NCBI RefSeq assembly: GCF_042453785.1
Contig: NC_091677.1
Coordinates: forward strand, 4,621,501 to 4,685,500
Reading direction: 5' to 3'
Length of the DNA stretch: 64,000 bases
From: Malus domestica
Taxonomy: Eukaryota > Streptophyta > Magnoliopsida > Rosales > Rosaceae
How positions within the stretch are numbered: the first letter of the stretch is position 1; every line of letters begins with the position of its first letter. Below are positions 23,245 to 35,072 of the stretch, piece after piece. The position numbers were made by a program, and so were the translations under genes. The notes below the pieces were generated by a model. That model saw only the letters and a list, made by a program, of their open reading frames with translations, was not told the DNA's origin and searched no databases.

Positions 23245-23670
23245 GAGCATCTCTTTATGGTTCCCCTTGTATTGCACACTGACTGCCCACAAAAGTTTGA
23301 TCTTCCAGCTCCATTTGTATTGCACACTACGGGACCATAGACAATTGTTGCATTCTATTTATGATGATGCAATCTGTGCATTTGGAAGGCTTGGCTACAT
23401 GTATAGGTGTGACAAATACAACATTTAACTAGACCTTGTATCTGTGGTAAATGCTCTTCTTCTGAATATATGCCAATCAGCGTTCTTGTGAGCCTAGAAG
23501 TTTCAGATGTCATATCCTCTCAAAGTAGCAAGCTTGGTTCTTTTTCTCATGGGATTACATATTCTGGACACCCCGTAGCATGTGCAATTGCAATCGAAGT
23601 ACTCAAGATCTACATAAGTAGTTGAAGGGCATTGAAGAATATGTGAATGAACTCAAGTTTAAGCACAAGT
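23245..23670 (+). pseudogene. GABA transaminase (POP2-like) gene fragment
   Basis: Pieces in family order: FDLPAPFVLHT and TDCP (out of normal order and repeated near 23275-23325), then AICAFGRLG followed by CDKYNI (23365-23425), then in shifted frames [43 protein letters not shown] and [12 protein letters not shown] (to about 23620). These match the pyridoxal-phosphate domain of plant gamma-aminobutyrate transaminase, where the lysine for the cofactor lies outside the readable pieces. Several frame changes and stops are present. It lies 200 bases after the chaperonin fragment. Confidence 0.8.
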
Positions 23671-23740
23671 AGTTGCAACTTGTATATGTATTGATAGCTG
23701 ATGATGGTGAAAAAAATATGTAGATTTTCATGTAAAAGCA

Positions 23741-26431
23741 TGTGAAATCCCATCCCTGGAATTTCACCATTTATTATGTATCTCATATTTTAAATTCGTA
23801 TTTCACGCTTACGTTATCTTTATTAGTTAATTTTAATTCCGTTAATTTTAAGTTAGTAATTGATTATTTATCGAGTTGGAAGTTTCATAAGAAATCTTTA
23901 TTTTTCGTTGACATTTCGAAGTTGCAACTAGTGTTTTTAAATAGATCTCGAACCCACGAACACATAGGCGAAAGCCGTTTGCAAGTTCGAATTATAACGG
24001 TATAGTTGCTGACGTTTAAAGTTGTGAAACTATAGATTATGGGAATTATTTTAAATTCCACTTGGGGGTAAAAGGCCAAACACTTTTGGGATTAAAGGGC
24101 CGGCTATTATAAGGGAATTGGGAAAAAAAAATTAGAAAGGAAAAAGGAAGAGAAGAAAAGAAGAAGGGGGATTTTCTTTTCTTCCATTCGGCTACTGTGC
24201 ACCACAACACCATATCTTCAGCCGGTCCAAACAACCATCTTCCACCATATTTTCGGGTAATCTTCAACCATCCCACACCTGCCACATCTTCCACAACCTT
24301 CCATCTTCTATCTCCACCAAAAACAAAAATCAAGGGTTTTAAGGCCAAATTCAGGTAGAACTCCATAGGAGAACCCGAAGGGTTCTCGACGACGAATTGT
24401 CATTCCAGAGAGTATCACCATTAACCATCACCCTTAATCAACTTCCCCTGGACCCAGGAACAAGACCCAATTGGTGGTTGGGGCGTTGGAACACCAAGGA
24501 AGCCGAATTGAAGGACACCCACCTTAGGGTTTCGTTGAGTGTGAGCCAATTTGAGGGCCTTCTTGGCCAAATTGGACTCGGTCACAGGTATAAAGTTTAC
24601 TCTACTTGTTGAAATCTTTATTTCTGTAAAATTTGAGAATTTTTTGAGAAAGTCAAATTTTCCGGTGTGTAACATTCGATTTATAAAAATATTGTTGGTT
24701 GAGTATTTTATTGATAAGCTCCGCCACTTGATTATTCTAGTGATTGATGGTCTTACCATTGAATTGACACCACTTTTAGTATGCTATGGTGGATAATGTT
24801 TAAGGACCTTAGGGACTTACAAGTTAAAATCTAGTGATTGGATATTATGGAATAAGTGACGTAAGATCATGGACCCTACCTTAGAATGACAGTTTGATTC
24901 CTCATTAAATGTTGTTGTGGGAAATATATAAGAGTTTTAAGTATGTGGATTATCGAAGGAAATCTAAATGCGATTTGTACCTTGTTAGGCGGTGATAGAA
25001 CGTGATGCCTTGACTTTCGTGTTTGAGTGCGTTAGTGTGGATCTCAGGTGAGTGATTCTAATCTATGTGTTATGGTTATTGCTTTGAAATCTTATGTGCT
25101 AATAAACTGTGTATTTACACTATGGATTCTTAAAATAGTTCTGATGCTAAATAATTGTTGCTTTTAAGTTGTCGTCGATCTACTTATGAAACATTAGGTG
25201 ACTAGGATATTTGAACTGTGATGGATTGTGTTTTGAGATATATATGTGATGGTTGATAAAAATGATGGATTGTGTTTTGGGATATATATGTGATGGATGA
25301 TAAAAATGATGGATTGTGAAGGACCATTACCCTAGTGTTATGGGGTTAGGTGACACTAAGTCTGCACCACGTAGCAATGGTCCTGGATGGTCCTGCTTGG
25401 TTTATCTGCGTTAAGGGACTATACTATTTGTGGATCGCGCTTGGTTAATCCGCATTGGGCGATCCTTATAGCCTAGGTATGGCCATACACATTTAAAGGT
25501 GGTCATGCTTGGTTAATCTGCATTGGGTGATCACTTTCCAATAGTTATAGGAGTGACTCTGCTTAGTTAATCCACATTGGGGGGTCACTACCTATTTGAT
25601 TATTTTCTTAGGAGTGACTCTGCTTGGTTAATCCGCATTGGGGGGTCACTACCTATTTGGTTATTTTCTTAAGGGTGACTCTGTTTGGTTAATCTGCATT
25701 GGGGGGTCACTACCTACTTGGTTACTTTCTTAGGGGTGGCTTTGCTTGGTTGATCCGTTTTGGGGGGCCACTTCCTATTTGGTTATTGTGTAGGCTTCGA
25801 CCGAATAACGTCTCTCTAAATCTAGTTTTGAATATATCTGTGAATGTGGCTTTGAGAACTCTGAGTTTTTATTTAGAAATCTCGTTGATGTATGTGTGAG
25901 CCTTTCGGAGGTTGCAAGGTTTGGTAGCGATTTCTTATAAATGATTTATATTCAAGGTTTATAATTGTGAATGATGGTTGGTTTTATTATTAGTATCATA
26001 TACTTGTATTATTTATCGCTCACACAAGCTTCGTAGCTTATCCGGGTTGTTGTTTGCCCGGTGCACCATTTTGATGGTGTAGGCACTGATCTTACAGGTA
26101 ACAAGTCTGAGTAGCTTCGAGAGGTTCGTAGGTGGGATAGCGGTACAATTATCAGAGATTTGGAGTGCTAGGTTACCCTTATATCCTATCTTGTGCTTTA
26201 TCTTTGGGACTTTCTTTTGAGCACCTCAATCTTTTTCTTAGTAAAGCAAAGATTATGCTTCTTTTTGGGATGTACATATTTGTAAATATTTTGTGGAGAA
26301 CTTAGTCACCTTCATATTATTTTGGTTTATCAGTTAAAGTATTTTATTTCGTAAGTTATACCGTATTCAACGAACGTTATTTTCCTTGTCACGTGTCGAT
26401 TCTCGACGTATGTTGGGATCGGGGCGTGATA
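23741..26431 (+). mobile_element. Solo LTR, probably Ty3/gypsy
   Basis: Starts TGTGAAATCCCATCCC and ends GGATCGGGGCGTGATA, flanked on both sides by the same five bases AAGCA (23736-23740 and 26432-26436). At 2691 bp it has the size of long gypsy LTRs; the end wording resembles Tekay/Del-type LTRs in Rosaceae (recalled). No interior or second LTR is present, so it arose by LTR-LTR recombination. A 61-bp tandem repeat lies inside. Confidence 0.8.
25551..25794 (+). repeat. 61-bp tandem repeat, four units, inside the solo LTR
   Basis: Units start at about 25551, 25612, 25673 and 25734. Each contains TTGGTTAATCCGCATTGGGG-like text then TCACTACCTATTTGG. The last unit is the most diverged. Shorter related words extend left to about 25380. 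Confidence 0.85.
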
Positions 26432-27122
26432 AAGCAAAATCCTTTCCCTGTTTTGTTTGTGAGATGAATGATATTTTCAACAAGGCCAAATCGGAAAAAT
26501 GATCCCTGTGGTCATAAGGTATTCGGAAGATAGCCCATGTGCTAAAAAAACTTGGATTTAAACCCCTGTGGTGTACTCCGTTAGCAAATTTAGTCCAAAA
26601 GTGATTTTTCCGTTAACTATCTGTTAATACATGGGAAAAATTGTACTTTGACGTGTGCACCTTTTTCTTCCTCATCTTTATACTGTCCAATGTATAAGAA
26701 CAAGGTATGTAATTTGTACTTTCACAACACCATGTCCGAGAAGTATGGATAAGAAGAAGGTTTGTAATTTGTATTTATACAACACCATGTCTGATTCAAA
26801 TTCAATAAGCATAAACTTGCCAGCACAAATGTCATGTCAGTTTGTCTCAAATTATCTTGTCAATTGTTGTATCGCAATCACAAACAGATTAAGAGGTCTT
26901 CGATTCCAACTCTGGTATCTACCATTACAAAAGTAGAACACAAAATCGAACCGAACGAAAATCATCATAACAGCTTTCGAATAAATTTCGATTTCTTCGA
27001 AACAAATCAAAGTTTCCTCTCAGAAATGTGATTTCCTTTCAATTCTCCACAACTTCATTATAAAATTAAACCAACAAGCACAAAGAAAATAGGCAAAACC
27101 AACATTGCATTCAATTTGAAGT

Positions 27123-28120
27123 GAAATTCAGCAACTTTACCTGGTCAAACGTCGTAGGAAAGTCGGTCGAGCAGTTCGGCATCACCGAAATCTCAGTGAA
27201 GAAACCAATAACCTCATTCATTATTCCCGGCATGTGACCACCGCCATCATCAACAGCTTCAGGTCATCTCCAACCGAGGGCTGGCCAGAGGGCTCGTTTT
27301 AGCCTTCTGGCCCTCCAAGATATTAATATTTTAATGAACAGTACATCACCATATTTGCCTCCATCTCCAACCGAGGGCCAAATGAGTATAGGGCTCGTTT
27401 TAGCCATGTCACAAAAAACTGTCTTCAACCAAGGGTCAAAGGACCATAGAGTCAAACATAATTTATTATTTAAATTTAATGTTGTTTCATGTTACTTAAT
27501 TTAATTTAATGTTGTATAATGACTTAGGAAGTTATAGAAAAAAAAATAGAATTTAAAAAAAATATGAAACAAATTTTGTAAAATAGAAGTTATAGGAAAA
27601 AAAATATGAAACAAATTTTGTAAAATAGAAGTTATAGAAAAAAATAGAATTTAAAAATAGAAGTTATAGGAAAAAAATTTTGTAAAAAAAAAAAACTATA
27701 AAATAAAATAAAAAATAACGGCTAGCTGACATCAGCTAGCTGTTACATTTGAAAATTTGGTCTAGCATTCATGTCGGATATACATATTCCTATCGGTTAT
27801 ACTCGACAGGAATGCTTACATTTCTGGCCAACCCGGGGCTGGCTGTATTGAGCCAGCCTTTTGGCCCTTTCAAATTTCGTAGGGCCCACGAGCCTTCTGG
27901 CTTAGCCCTTGGTTGGAGACGGTTTTCAGACGTTTTTTGGCTCTTTGGCCATTTGGACCTTTCGGTTGGAGATGGCTTCACCTTTTTCTACAAGTTTGTT
28001 CTGAAGCTGCAGAGAGCCCGAAGCGAACTTGGAGATCTCAGTGACGGCTTTCTTGCTGTTCGTAGAAAGCAACGAGAGGCCAGTTTTGAAGCTTCATGCC
28101 GATCGCAATGATCGCTTTCT
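27123..28120 (-). pseudogene. Captured host exon inside the Pack-MULE, interrupted by a MITE
   Basis: Taking the flanks of the MITE together, the minus strand reads SLLSTNSKKAVTEISKFASG..., LVEKGEAVDDGGGHMPGIM and EVIGFFTEISVMPNCSTDFP up to a splice-donor-like site. The frame is continuous across the MITE site once one copy of its 4-base target duplication is counted, so capture came before the MITE. I do not recognise the source gene. No start codon context or promoter is evident. Confidence 0.5.
27262..27976. mobile_element. MITE nested in the Pack-MULE
   Basis: Ends GGTCATCTCCAACCGA and TCGGTTGGAGATGGC are inverted repeats; TTCA occurs on both sides (27258-27261, 27977-27980). Further inverted stretches (GGGCTGGCC, GGGCTCGTTTTAGCC and their complements) lie inside, with an A-rich centre. 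It resembles the widespread CATCTCCAACC-ended plant MITEs. No coding capacity. Confidence 0.75.
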
Positions 28121-28328
28121 CAAAACTAGTTTTGTGAAAATTTAAATTAAAGAGAGAGTAAAGAGACGAGGAAGAGTGCACATGTCAAAGTACAATTTTA
28201 CCCATGTATTAACAGATAGTTAACAGAAAAATCACTTTTGGACTAAATTTGATAATGGAGTGCACCACAAGGGTTTAAATTTGAGTTTTTTTAGCATAGG
28301 TCATTTATCTGATTTGGCCTTTCAATAA

Positions 28329-28700
28329 AGCATCTTTTATATCTTTAAAAAAATGTTTTTTAAACAAGAAAGTGGAAGTTTTCATATTAAATATAAAAAA
28401 TAAAAATTTAGTCCTATCTAGTCCGGTACTACACCAAACGCTTAACAATTTGAGTACTGCTTAGTCCAAGCCAAGTCAATCCAGCTTAGTCCCTGAAATT
28501 AGTCCAGTTCGAGATAGTCCGGTGCAACAAATGCATAGAAGATAGAAAACTCATAAAGAGTCTCAATTTAAGAAAGTTTTCTTATCATTTCTCTTTTCAC
28601 TATTTCTTATTAATTCTTTTGAAAAGATAAAAACACTCACTCTCTCTTTTTTTTATTTTTTTATTTTCTTCACTTTTCAATTCAATCACGTCGTTTTTAT
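28329..28700. other. AT-rich spacer with MITE-like words
   Basis: 28420-28540 repeats TAGTCC words (CTAGTCCGGTACTACACC, TAGTCCGGTGCAACAAATGC), suggesting a degraded hAT-type MITE; similar words recur near 51625-51760. No gene seen. Confidence 0.3.
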
Positions 28701-28865
28701 TTTAAAGTATTCAATTCAACGACTAAGCAAGATATTAAAGTAATCGTTGATGGACATACAATGCGAGTAGGCAGTGTAAACGGCCTCATCAAGAGACTCC
28801 AAATTCCAGTGAGAAAATGAGTTAAACAGGCAACACCTCACGCTTTCTATGTTTTTCTTACAATC

Positions 28866-29573
28866 ACGAAGAACCCCATCAGCAAACACCCTAATAAAAC
28901 TCTCACTCTTCTCCTTCCCCTTTTTGTCCACATGATAACTGTCCACATGGCCGGGGCCTCACGCCAATCTACGTTCCGTTTGAACAAATCACCCTTCAAT
29001 GTGGCTCTTTCGGTAACAAATCCCGCCTTGAATGCCTACACATTTCCACTCTCTTCCAGCCCAAAGTTCATCCGCTTGTATTTCTTCCCAGCTTCATACG
29101 CCCCCAACTTCGACCGATCCCAAGCCGTCTTCTCAGTCAAAGCCGGTGGCTTTACCCTTCTCCACGACTTCAACGCTTCAGCCACGGCTGATGCTTCTGC
29201 CTCGGATACTATATACAGAGAGTTCTGCTTCCACACTGAGTCAGGACAGAATTTGAATATCACGTTCAGTCCAGGCAAAGCAAGCCCAGATGCCTACGCG
29301 TTTATCAATGGGATTGAAATTCTCTCCATGCCCCCATATCTTTTCTACACTTCACCCCAGAGCCCGGATGGGGTTGCTTATGTAGGCAGCGCAAAGACGA
29401 TTCGCATCGAGAACAACACTGCTCAGGAGATGGTGTACCGAATCAATATCGGTGACGAAAGCCGGATCTATTCCTATCAGGATACTGGTATGCACCGCAA
29501 TTGGGATGGTTCTGGAGACGAGTACAGCTACTTAGACGATTTAAGTAGGAAGTTTACCTAACCGGAGTAAATA
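28866..29573 (+). pseudogene. FERONIA-like receptor kinase ectodomain pseudogene
   Basis: Near-identical to the first third of the gene at 35073-37601, including about 150 bases of upstream sequence. The original ATG reads ACG (28866-28868). Two deletions remove the front of the malectin-like domain, leaving an open stretch from 28932 with PKFIRLYFFPASYAPNFDRS, GGFTLLHDFNAS and SPDAYAFINGIEI. It stops at 29559-29561 after a deletion that appears to have joined two GAAGTTTA copies. Transmembrane and kinase parts are missing. It is followed by eIF3m fragments, as is the intact gene. Confidence 0.88.
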
Positions 29574-29639
29574 AGGATGAACAGTCACCAAAGAGAAACA
29601 TGTCTTTGAAATTCCACAAGATCCTACAAAAATACCTGA

Positions 29640-30060
29640 AACATGTCTGGGGCCATCAAAAAGTCGCCAAGTACTTGGCCAGGAATTTGAAAGACTCCTT
29701 TGCCAGACTAAAAATACAACAGAAAATGTAATTAATTGTTCTTAAAACAAATCGAGGAGAGACATGTACATGTAGAAAAAAGATTACAAAGCATACTTTT
29801 TGTGTTCTTTCAGTACATTAGCGACGGTCAGAAATAACTGCTTCTGATCAGAGATCCCAATATTCCACTCTTTCAAAAAACTTTCCACATTTTTGAATGA
29901 AGGGATGACATGTTCAGTGACCCTCCGATTGATAGCCAAATTAAGAGCACTCAAGTAGACTAAGAACCGGCTATATGGGTTCTCCAGTAGGTTGTACAGA
30001 TTGAACAAACTGTAAACAAAATGCTTCATCTGGACTTTCAGACTTTGTAACATTGCGGAT
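29640..30060 (-). pseudogene. eIF3m exon fragments, copy 1
   Basis: The minus strand reads FNLYNLLENPYSRFLVYLSA, LNLAINRRVTEHVIPSFKN and ESFLKEWNIGISDQKQLFL in one exon (30053-29784), then after an intron-like gap KESFKFLAKYLATF and APDMFQ (about 29720-29640). These are consecutive parts of the PCI-domain subunit M of translation initiation factor 3. Intron spacing is kept, so the copy came from genomic DNA, not mRNA. Missing the ends, it is not functional. Confidence 0.88.
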
Positions 30061-30689
30061 AACAGTGAATATGCACTAAAAAATACATGAATTTGTGTAT
30101 GATGAGCATTGACAAAACCGTTCAGATGCCATTTAATTGTCGTTATTAATTGAATAAGTTGACACTAAGTCCATATCGTCTAGTATTGATAATAAGAACG
30201 TTTTAAAGAATATTAGCAATTTCAATTTCTACAAGGGTAAGCATCTATGTAATTGACCAAAAACGCATGCAGAATTTTGAAGTACTTAGGCTAGGGAGCT
30301 TCAAGCAAACAATCTTTCAAATTTTGTTAAAATTGAAGATAAAAATGAATTAGTCGTGAAGGAATATTATCCCCTCCAAATTAAGTTAAATATCTCGATC
30401 AATACATTAAGGATGCTTAATTTTCAAGTGTGCAGAAAGAATGAGTGGAGCACAAATATCTAGAGTGCAGATTTAAAGATCATGCTTAATTCATTGTGTA
30501 GTAGAGGTTCGACATCAACGACATGCTAAAAACTTAAGGGTCGTTTTCGGGTGGATGCTATATAATGGAAGAGATTGAATCTCTACATGTGGTTGATAGA
30601 CCATCACTCCTATTCTTGTACTCCTGGGGTTGAGGTACTCGGTTAGGGAGTAGGATTCTCTCCCCTCTTATTCTCATCAAGCAGCAAGT

Positions 30690-31401
30690 ATCACATCCAT
30701 ATTCAAAGAAGCACCCTCGGCATCGTCTTCTATCCGCAAAGTTTCATGCTCCACACATCACAGATTTCTCACTCCGATTTTACTTGCAGAATATTTAACC
30801 TCACTACTCCCGGCCAAAGCTACTTGTGTCGTTCATTGGGAATCAAACAAAATATTTAAGTCGGGTCTGTTATCCCATAGTCAAGAACACAAGTCTTAGT
30901 AAAAGTAAACACATCATGACAGGAAGATACATCCATCCAATGTGATAGAGGAAAAGGAATGGAAATTGCCCAAGTGATGCTTCAGCGCAAGTCTTTTCTA
31001 TGCAAAGACTTTGAACAAACCCTGGCTGACTCTTCCTGTTTACCTTTCCTTGTTTGCGTTTGCACACCATTGTCACCCCTATTGTACGTCCACCATGTAT
31101 GGACTTGTAAATAAGTTGTGCTATTTTCCATATTGCCAATTGGTTTTATGGTAGAACATTAACTTTTTTTAGGAGATTCGCCAACGATCTACATTCCGGT
31201 GAAAGATATCACCATAAAATGTGGCTATTCCGGCAGCATATTCGATCACTATGATAAATGAAATTGGAATGGAGATGCTTACTTAAACATTTTCTCCATT
31301 AGAAGCACACCAAGCAGTTGGTATCACATCCATATCCAAAGCACCACCTTCAATGTTGTCGTCCTCCGTCCGCCAAGTGCCATACACCACAACACTTGTA
31401 T
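30690..31401 (+). pseudogene. FERONIA-like ectodomain scraps (block A)
   Basis: Two separate pieces. 30690-30800 reads ITSIFKEAPSASSSIRKV in place of KSIFKEAPSPSSSGQV of the intact gene. 31165-31401 reads GDSPTIYIPVKDITIKCGYS and then, in other frames, SISKAPPSMLSSSVRQVPYTT. Both match residues about 30-100 of the malectin-like kinase at 35073. Stops, deletions and unrelated sequence separate them. The whole block 29928-31401 is repeated at 33139-34621. Confidence 0.7.
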
Positions 31402-33129
31402 CATAGTAGCATGCAATTCTTCATTAGTTCATTTTCCTTCAATTCTTCCAGATGAAGTTGGGCTTTCCAGGACCACCTGTCCTGATGGAGAAGAAGGATT
31501 TCCTAGTTGATCTGTCATTTTTAACAAATCTTGAAACGATTCGTATTTTGTCCTCTTTTTGACACACGAGATTGAAACAGAAATCCCACCGGGCGTGCCA
31601 AAACTATGTTCGTGGCTAGAATTTCCGTCGGGGATGTTTCCTAGCCGACAAGCACACAGCTCTCCGAGAGGTTGGCGCCAGTTGATGGTTTCTGTCGGGC
31701 TTCTGCTTACTGGCGGGCTTGTCGGGCAAATCTTGTCGGGTAAGGCTTGTTGGGCAAGGCTGAAAGAGAAGGATAGGGTTAACTTTGAAAGGTGCCTTTG
31801 TAGGGCCTTAGGTATAGGCCTTGAGGCTCACAATCAAGATTAACTTTTAGGTATTCAGGCGTGCCACTGCCATCTTTAGCATGGCAGATGTAAAACAGAT
31901 GTTGAGTTTTAATTGTATATATACCCGAGAGGTTGTTTTAGTTATGAAAGGTGCCTTTGTGGGGCCTTAGGTGTAGGCCTTGAGGCTTCCCATCAATAAC
32001 TAACTCAGTACTCGAACATATAATGTCTATTTCATTGGTTGCAGAAGTGTTATGACTATTATACTTCTAATTACCCGAGCCCGAAGAGCCAAATGCATCC
32101 AAATAGGTGCCTTTGTAGGGCCTTAGGTATAAGCCTTGAGGCTTCCCATCATAATTACTTCTATACTCAAATGTTCTACGATAATCATAATATAACAGAA
32201 ATAAAACTTAGGAAATCGGTCGATTACTTGCGCCCCAAGTAACTTCGGACTTCTTGTTATCAAAGACTGTCGTGGATGGGTTAAGTCCACATAAGGTTCT
32301 TTTTTATGCCTTGAGACCAAGGACTTTTGAATGATCAATCTTACATGCCCAAGGGTTTAGAACTTAGATCTGATTTAAGTTGTGACTACATATTCTAATC
32401 GGAATCAAGGACTGAGGAGTCTTTTAATCATCAACTTGCTGGAACTAACTTGGATACAAATGGAAGTATACAATATATTACTAGACTTATGAATGAAAAG
32501 ACCAAAAAACAAAGAGGGTCGGGCAAGGTTTCACCTTGTCAGGCAAGACTGGTCGTCTTGCAACTTCCTATCATGTGATTTATGGAGGGGCTTGAGAGCT
32601 TTAGAAAGAGGGCTGGGGAGGTGAGTTTACATAAGGAAATCGATACTACAACAAGATTTATGCAAGGTAGCAAAACTTTTACAAAGGCTTTGGGTGAGGG
32701 TTGATCCCGAAAGGGATGAAGGTTTGGGCTGACTACAGCTTCGTTGAAAGCAAATCTGGCTTGAGCAGAGTTTGTGTTTGTATTTGTTTGTTTGTTTGAG
32801 TGTCCTCATCTCTGATTTCTCTTTCTTCTTTTATAGGCAGTTTGGCTTGGCCTCCTGTAGCTTTAATCTTGCCCGAATGCAGCTTGAAGGGCAATGACTC
32901 ATCAACTTTTTACTTGTACTGCCACTGTAAAGTGCTTTTGGGCTGATTAGCTGGCTGGTCTACACCACTTGATCTCTAGGTAGGTGAACAAGTAGTGCAA
33001 ATGATCTGCAGTCGGAAAAAAGCCCTTTTCTTCCTTCTGGGCTTTGGCTGGGCTTCGGGCCCCTTTCCTCCTAGTCCTCTTGCTGGGCTGACTCCCTTTT
33101 GAGCCCAAAGTTCAAGTTTTAACCCAAAC
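31402..33129. repeat. Unclassified insertion between two duplicated blocks, possibly LTR-related
   Basis: This stretch interrupts the block structure seen around it. It contains three diverged copies of a segment with GGTGCCTTTGTAGGGCCTTAG at about 31790, 31950 and 32106 (spacing about 157 bp), and many GTCGGGCAAGGC words at 31720-31760 and 32520-32560. Its right end TTTTAACCCAAACA stops exactly where the eIF3m copy resumes. No protein domain was recognised. Broken, family undetermined. Confidence 0.35.
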
Positions 33130-33350
33130 AACCCTCCCATTGATAGCCAAATTAAGAGCACTCCAGTAGACTAAGAACCGGCTATATGGGTTCTCCAGTA
33201 GGTTGTACAGATTGAACAAACTGTAAACAAAATGCTTCATCTGGACTTTCAGACTTTGTAACAACATTGCGGATAACAGTGAATATGCACTCAAAGATCT
33301 GGAAGGAAACAAAAATACATGAATTTGTGTATGATGAGCATTGACAAAAC
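33125..33350 (-). pseudogene. eIF3m exon fragment, copy 2
   Basis: The minus strand reads FECIFTVIRNVV and KSESPDEAF (about 33300-33230) and then FNLYNLLENPYSRFLVYWSA with LNLAINGRV to 33139. The intact protein has ESIFTVI...PESPDEV immediately before the same exon. The left side is cut by the insertion ending at 33129. Confidence 0.85.
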
Positions 33351-33909
33351 CGTTCAGATGCCATTTAATTGTCGTTATTAATTGAATAAGTTGACACTAC
33401 GTCCATATCGTCTAATATTGATAATAAGAACGTTTTAAAGAATATTAGCAATTTCAATTTCTACAAGGGTAAGCATCTATGTAATTCACCAAAAACGCAT
33501 GCAGAATTTTGAAGTAATTAGGCTAGGGAGCTTCAAGCAAACAATCTTTCAAATTTTGTCAAAAATTGAAGATAAAAATGAATTAGTCGTGAAGGAATAT
33601 TATCCCCTCCAAATTAAGTTAAATATCTTGATCAGTACATTAAGGATGCTTAATTTTCAAGTGTGCAGAAAGAATGAGTGAAGCACAAATATCTTAAGTG
33701 CAGATTTAAAGATCATGCTTAATTCAGCATGTAGTAGAGGTTCGACATCAACATGCTAAAAACTTAAAGGTCGTTTTCGGGTGGATGCTATATTAATGGA
33801 AGAGATTGAATCTCTACATGTGGTTGATTTTGATAGACCATCACTCCTATTCTTGTGCTCCTGGGGTTGAGGTACTCGGTTAGGAGCAAGATTCTCTCCC
33901 CTCCTATTC

Positions 33910-34665
33910 TCATCAAGCAGCAAGTATCACATCCATTTTCAAAGAAGCACCTTCGGCATCGTCTTCTATCCGCAAAGTTCAATGCTCCACACATCACAGA
34001 TTTCTCACTCCGATTGTGCTTGCAGAATATTTAACCTCACTACTCCCGGCCAAAGCTACTTGTGTCGTTCATTGGGAATCAAACAAAATATTTAAGTCGG
34101 GTTTGTTATCCCATGGTCAAGAACACAAGTCTTAGTAAAAGTAAACACATCATGACAGGAAGATACATCCATCCAATGTGATAGAGGAAAAGGAATGGAA
34201 ATTGCCCAAGTGATGCTTCAGCTCAAGTCTTTTCTATGCAAAGACTTTGAACAAACCCTGGCTGACTCTTATTGTTTACCTTTCCTTGTTTGTTTTTGCA
34301 CACCATTGTCACCCCTATTGTATGTCCACCATGTATGGACTTGTAAATAAGTTGCGCTATTCTCCATATTGCCAATTGGTTTTATGGTAGAACATCAACT
34401 TTTTTTAGGAGATTCGCCAACGATCTACATTCCGGTGAAAGATATCACCATGTGGCTATTCCGGCAGCATATTCGATCACTATGATAAACGAAATTGGAA
34501 TGGAGATACTAAAACAATTTCTCCTTTAGAAGCACACCAAGCAGTTGGTATCACATCCATATCCAAAGCACCACCTTCAATGTTGTCGTCCTCCGTCCGC
34601 CAAGTGCCATACACCACAACACATCATTCTAGCTCCGATTTTACTTACAGAGTAGAAGCTGCTCA
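33910..34665 (+). pseudogene. FERONIA-like ectodomain scraps (block B)
   Basis: Duplicate of 30690-31401: SITSIFKEAPSASSSIRKV-like text at about 33925-33990, GDSPTIYIPVKDIT at about 34410-34455, and SISKAPPSMLSSSVRQVPYT followed by HSSSDFTY at 34555-34650. The last part extends further into the malectin-like domain than block A. Frames are broken throughout. Confidence 0.7.
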
Positions 34666-35072
34666 TAAAGCTGATGCTAATAACTTTGGTTAGCACAAAA
34701 GTCGTTCTTTTCTACATCAAAGGCCAACGCTGATCTGAAGAATTTTATGATGATGTGACAATAAACACACAAGCAAATAATAAGAGATTTTACTGTCTCT
34801 CCAGAAAGGTGGTATTATTTCTCCAACCACATCCTCTAATTGAATTGACAAGAACCACGTACTACGCCAAGAAGATACACATCGAGTGACTCATTCTTCA
34901 CCGCACAAAGACATTGTGTAGACTTGTAGCTAAGCAAGATATTTAAAGTGATCATTCACAGACATACAATGCTAATAGCAGTGTAAACGGCCTCATCAAG
35001 AGACTCCAAATTCCAGTGAGAAAATGAGTTAAACAGGCAACACCTCACCCTTTCTATGTTTTTCTTACAATC
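34666..35072 (+). promoter_or_regulatory. Upstream region of the FERONIA-like gene
   Basis: The last 140 bases before the ATG are conserved, about 95%, upstream of the pseudogene at 28866, including the GCCTCATCAAGAGACTCC segment. No clear TATA box was identified. The conserved part probably holds the 5' UTR and core promoter of the ancestral gene. Confidence 0.35.

Larger units (their letters stand above)
26484..28319. mobile_element. Pack-MULE-like element with captured exon
   Basis: Terminal inverted repeats of about 170 bp (GGCCAAATCGG... at left, ...TGATTTGGCC at right). Flanks TTTCAACAA (26475-26483) and TTTCAATAA (28320-28328) form a 9-bp target duplication with one change, as expected for Mutator-like transposons. 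There is no transposase. The interior on the minus strand holds an exon-like coding stretch, now split by a MITE, ending at a good donor CAG|GTAAAG (about 27141). Direct repeats of about 58 bp lie at 26695-26805. Confidence 0.82.

Noticed and set aside
25551-25794. CRISPR-like array
   Set aside because: Contiguous 61-bp tandem units without spacers, inside a plant LTR.
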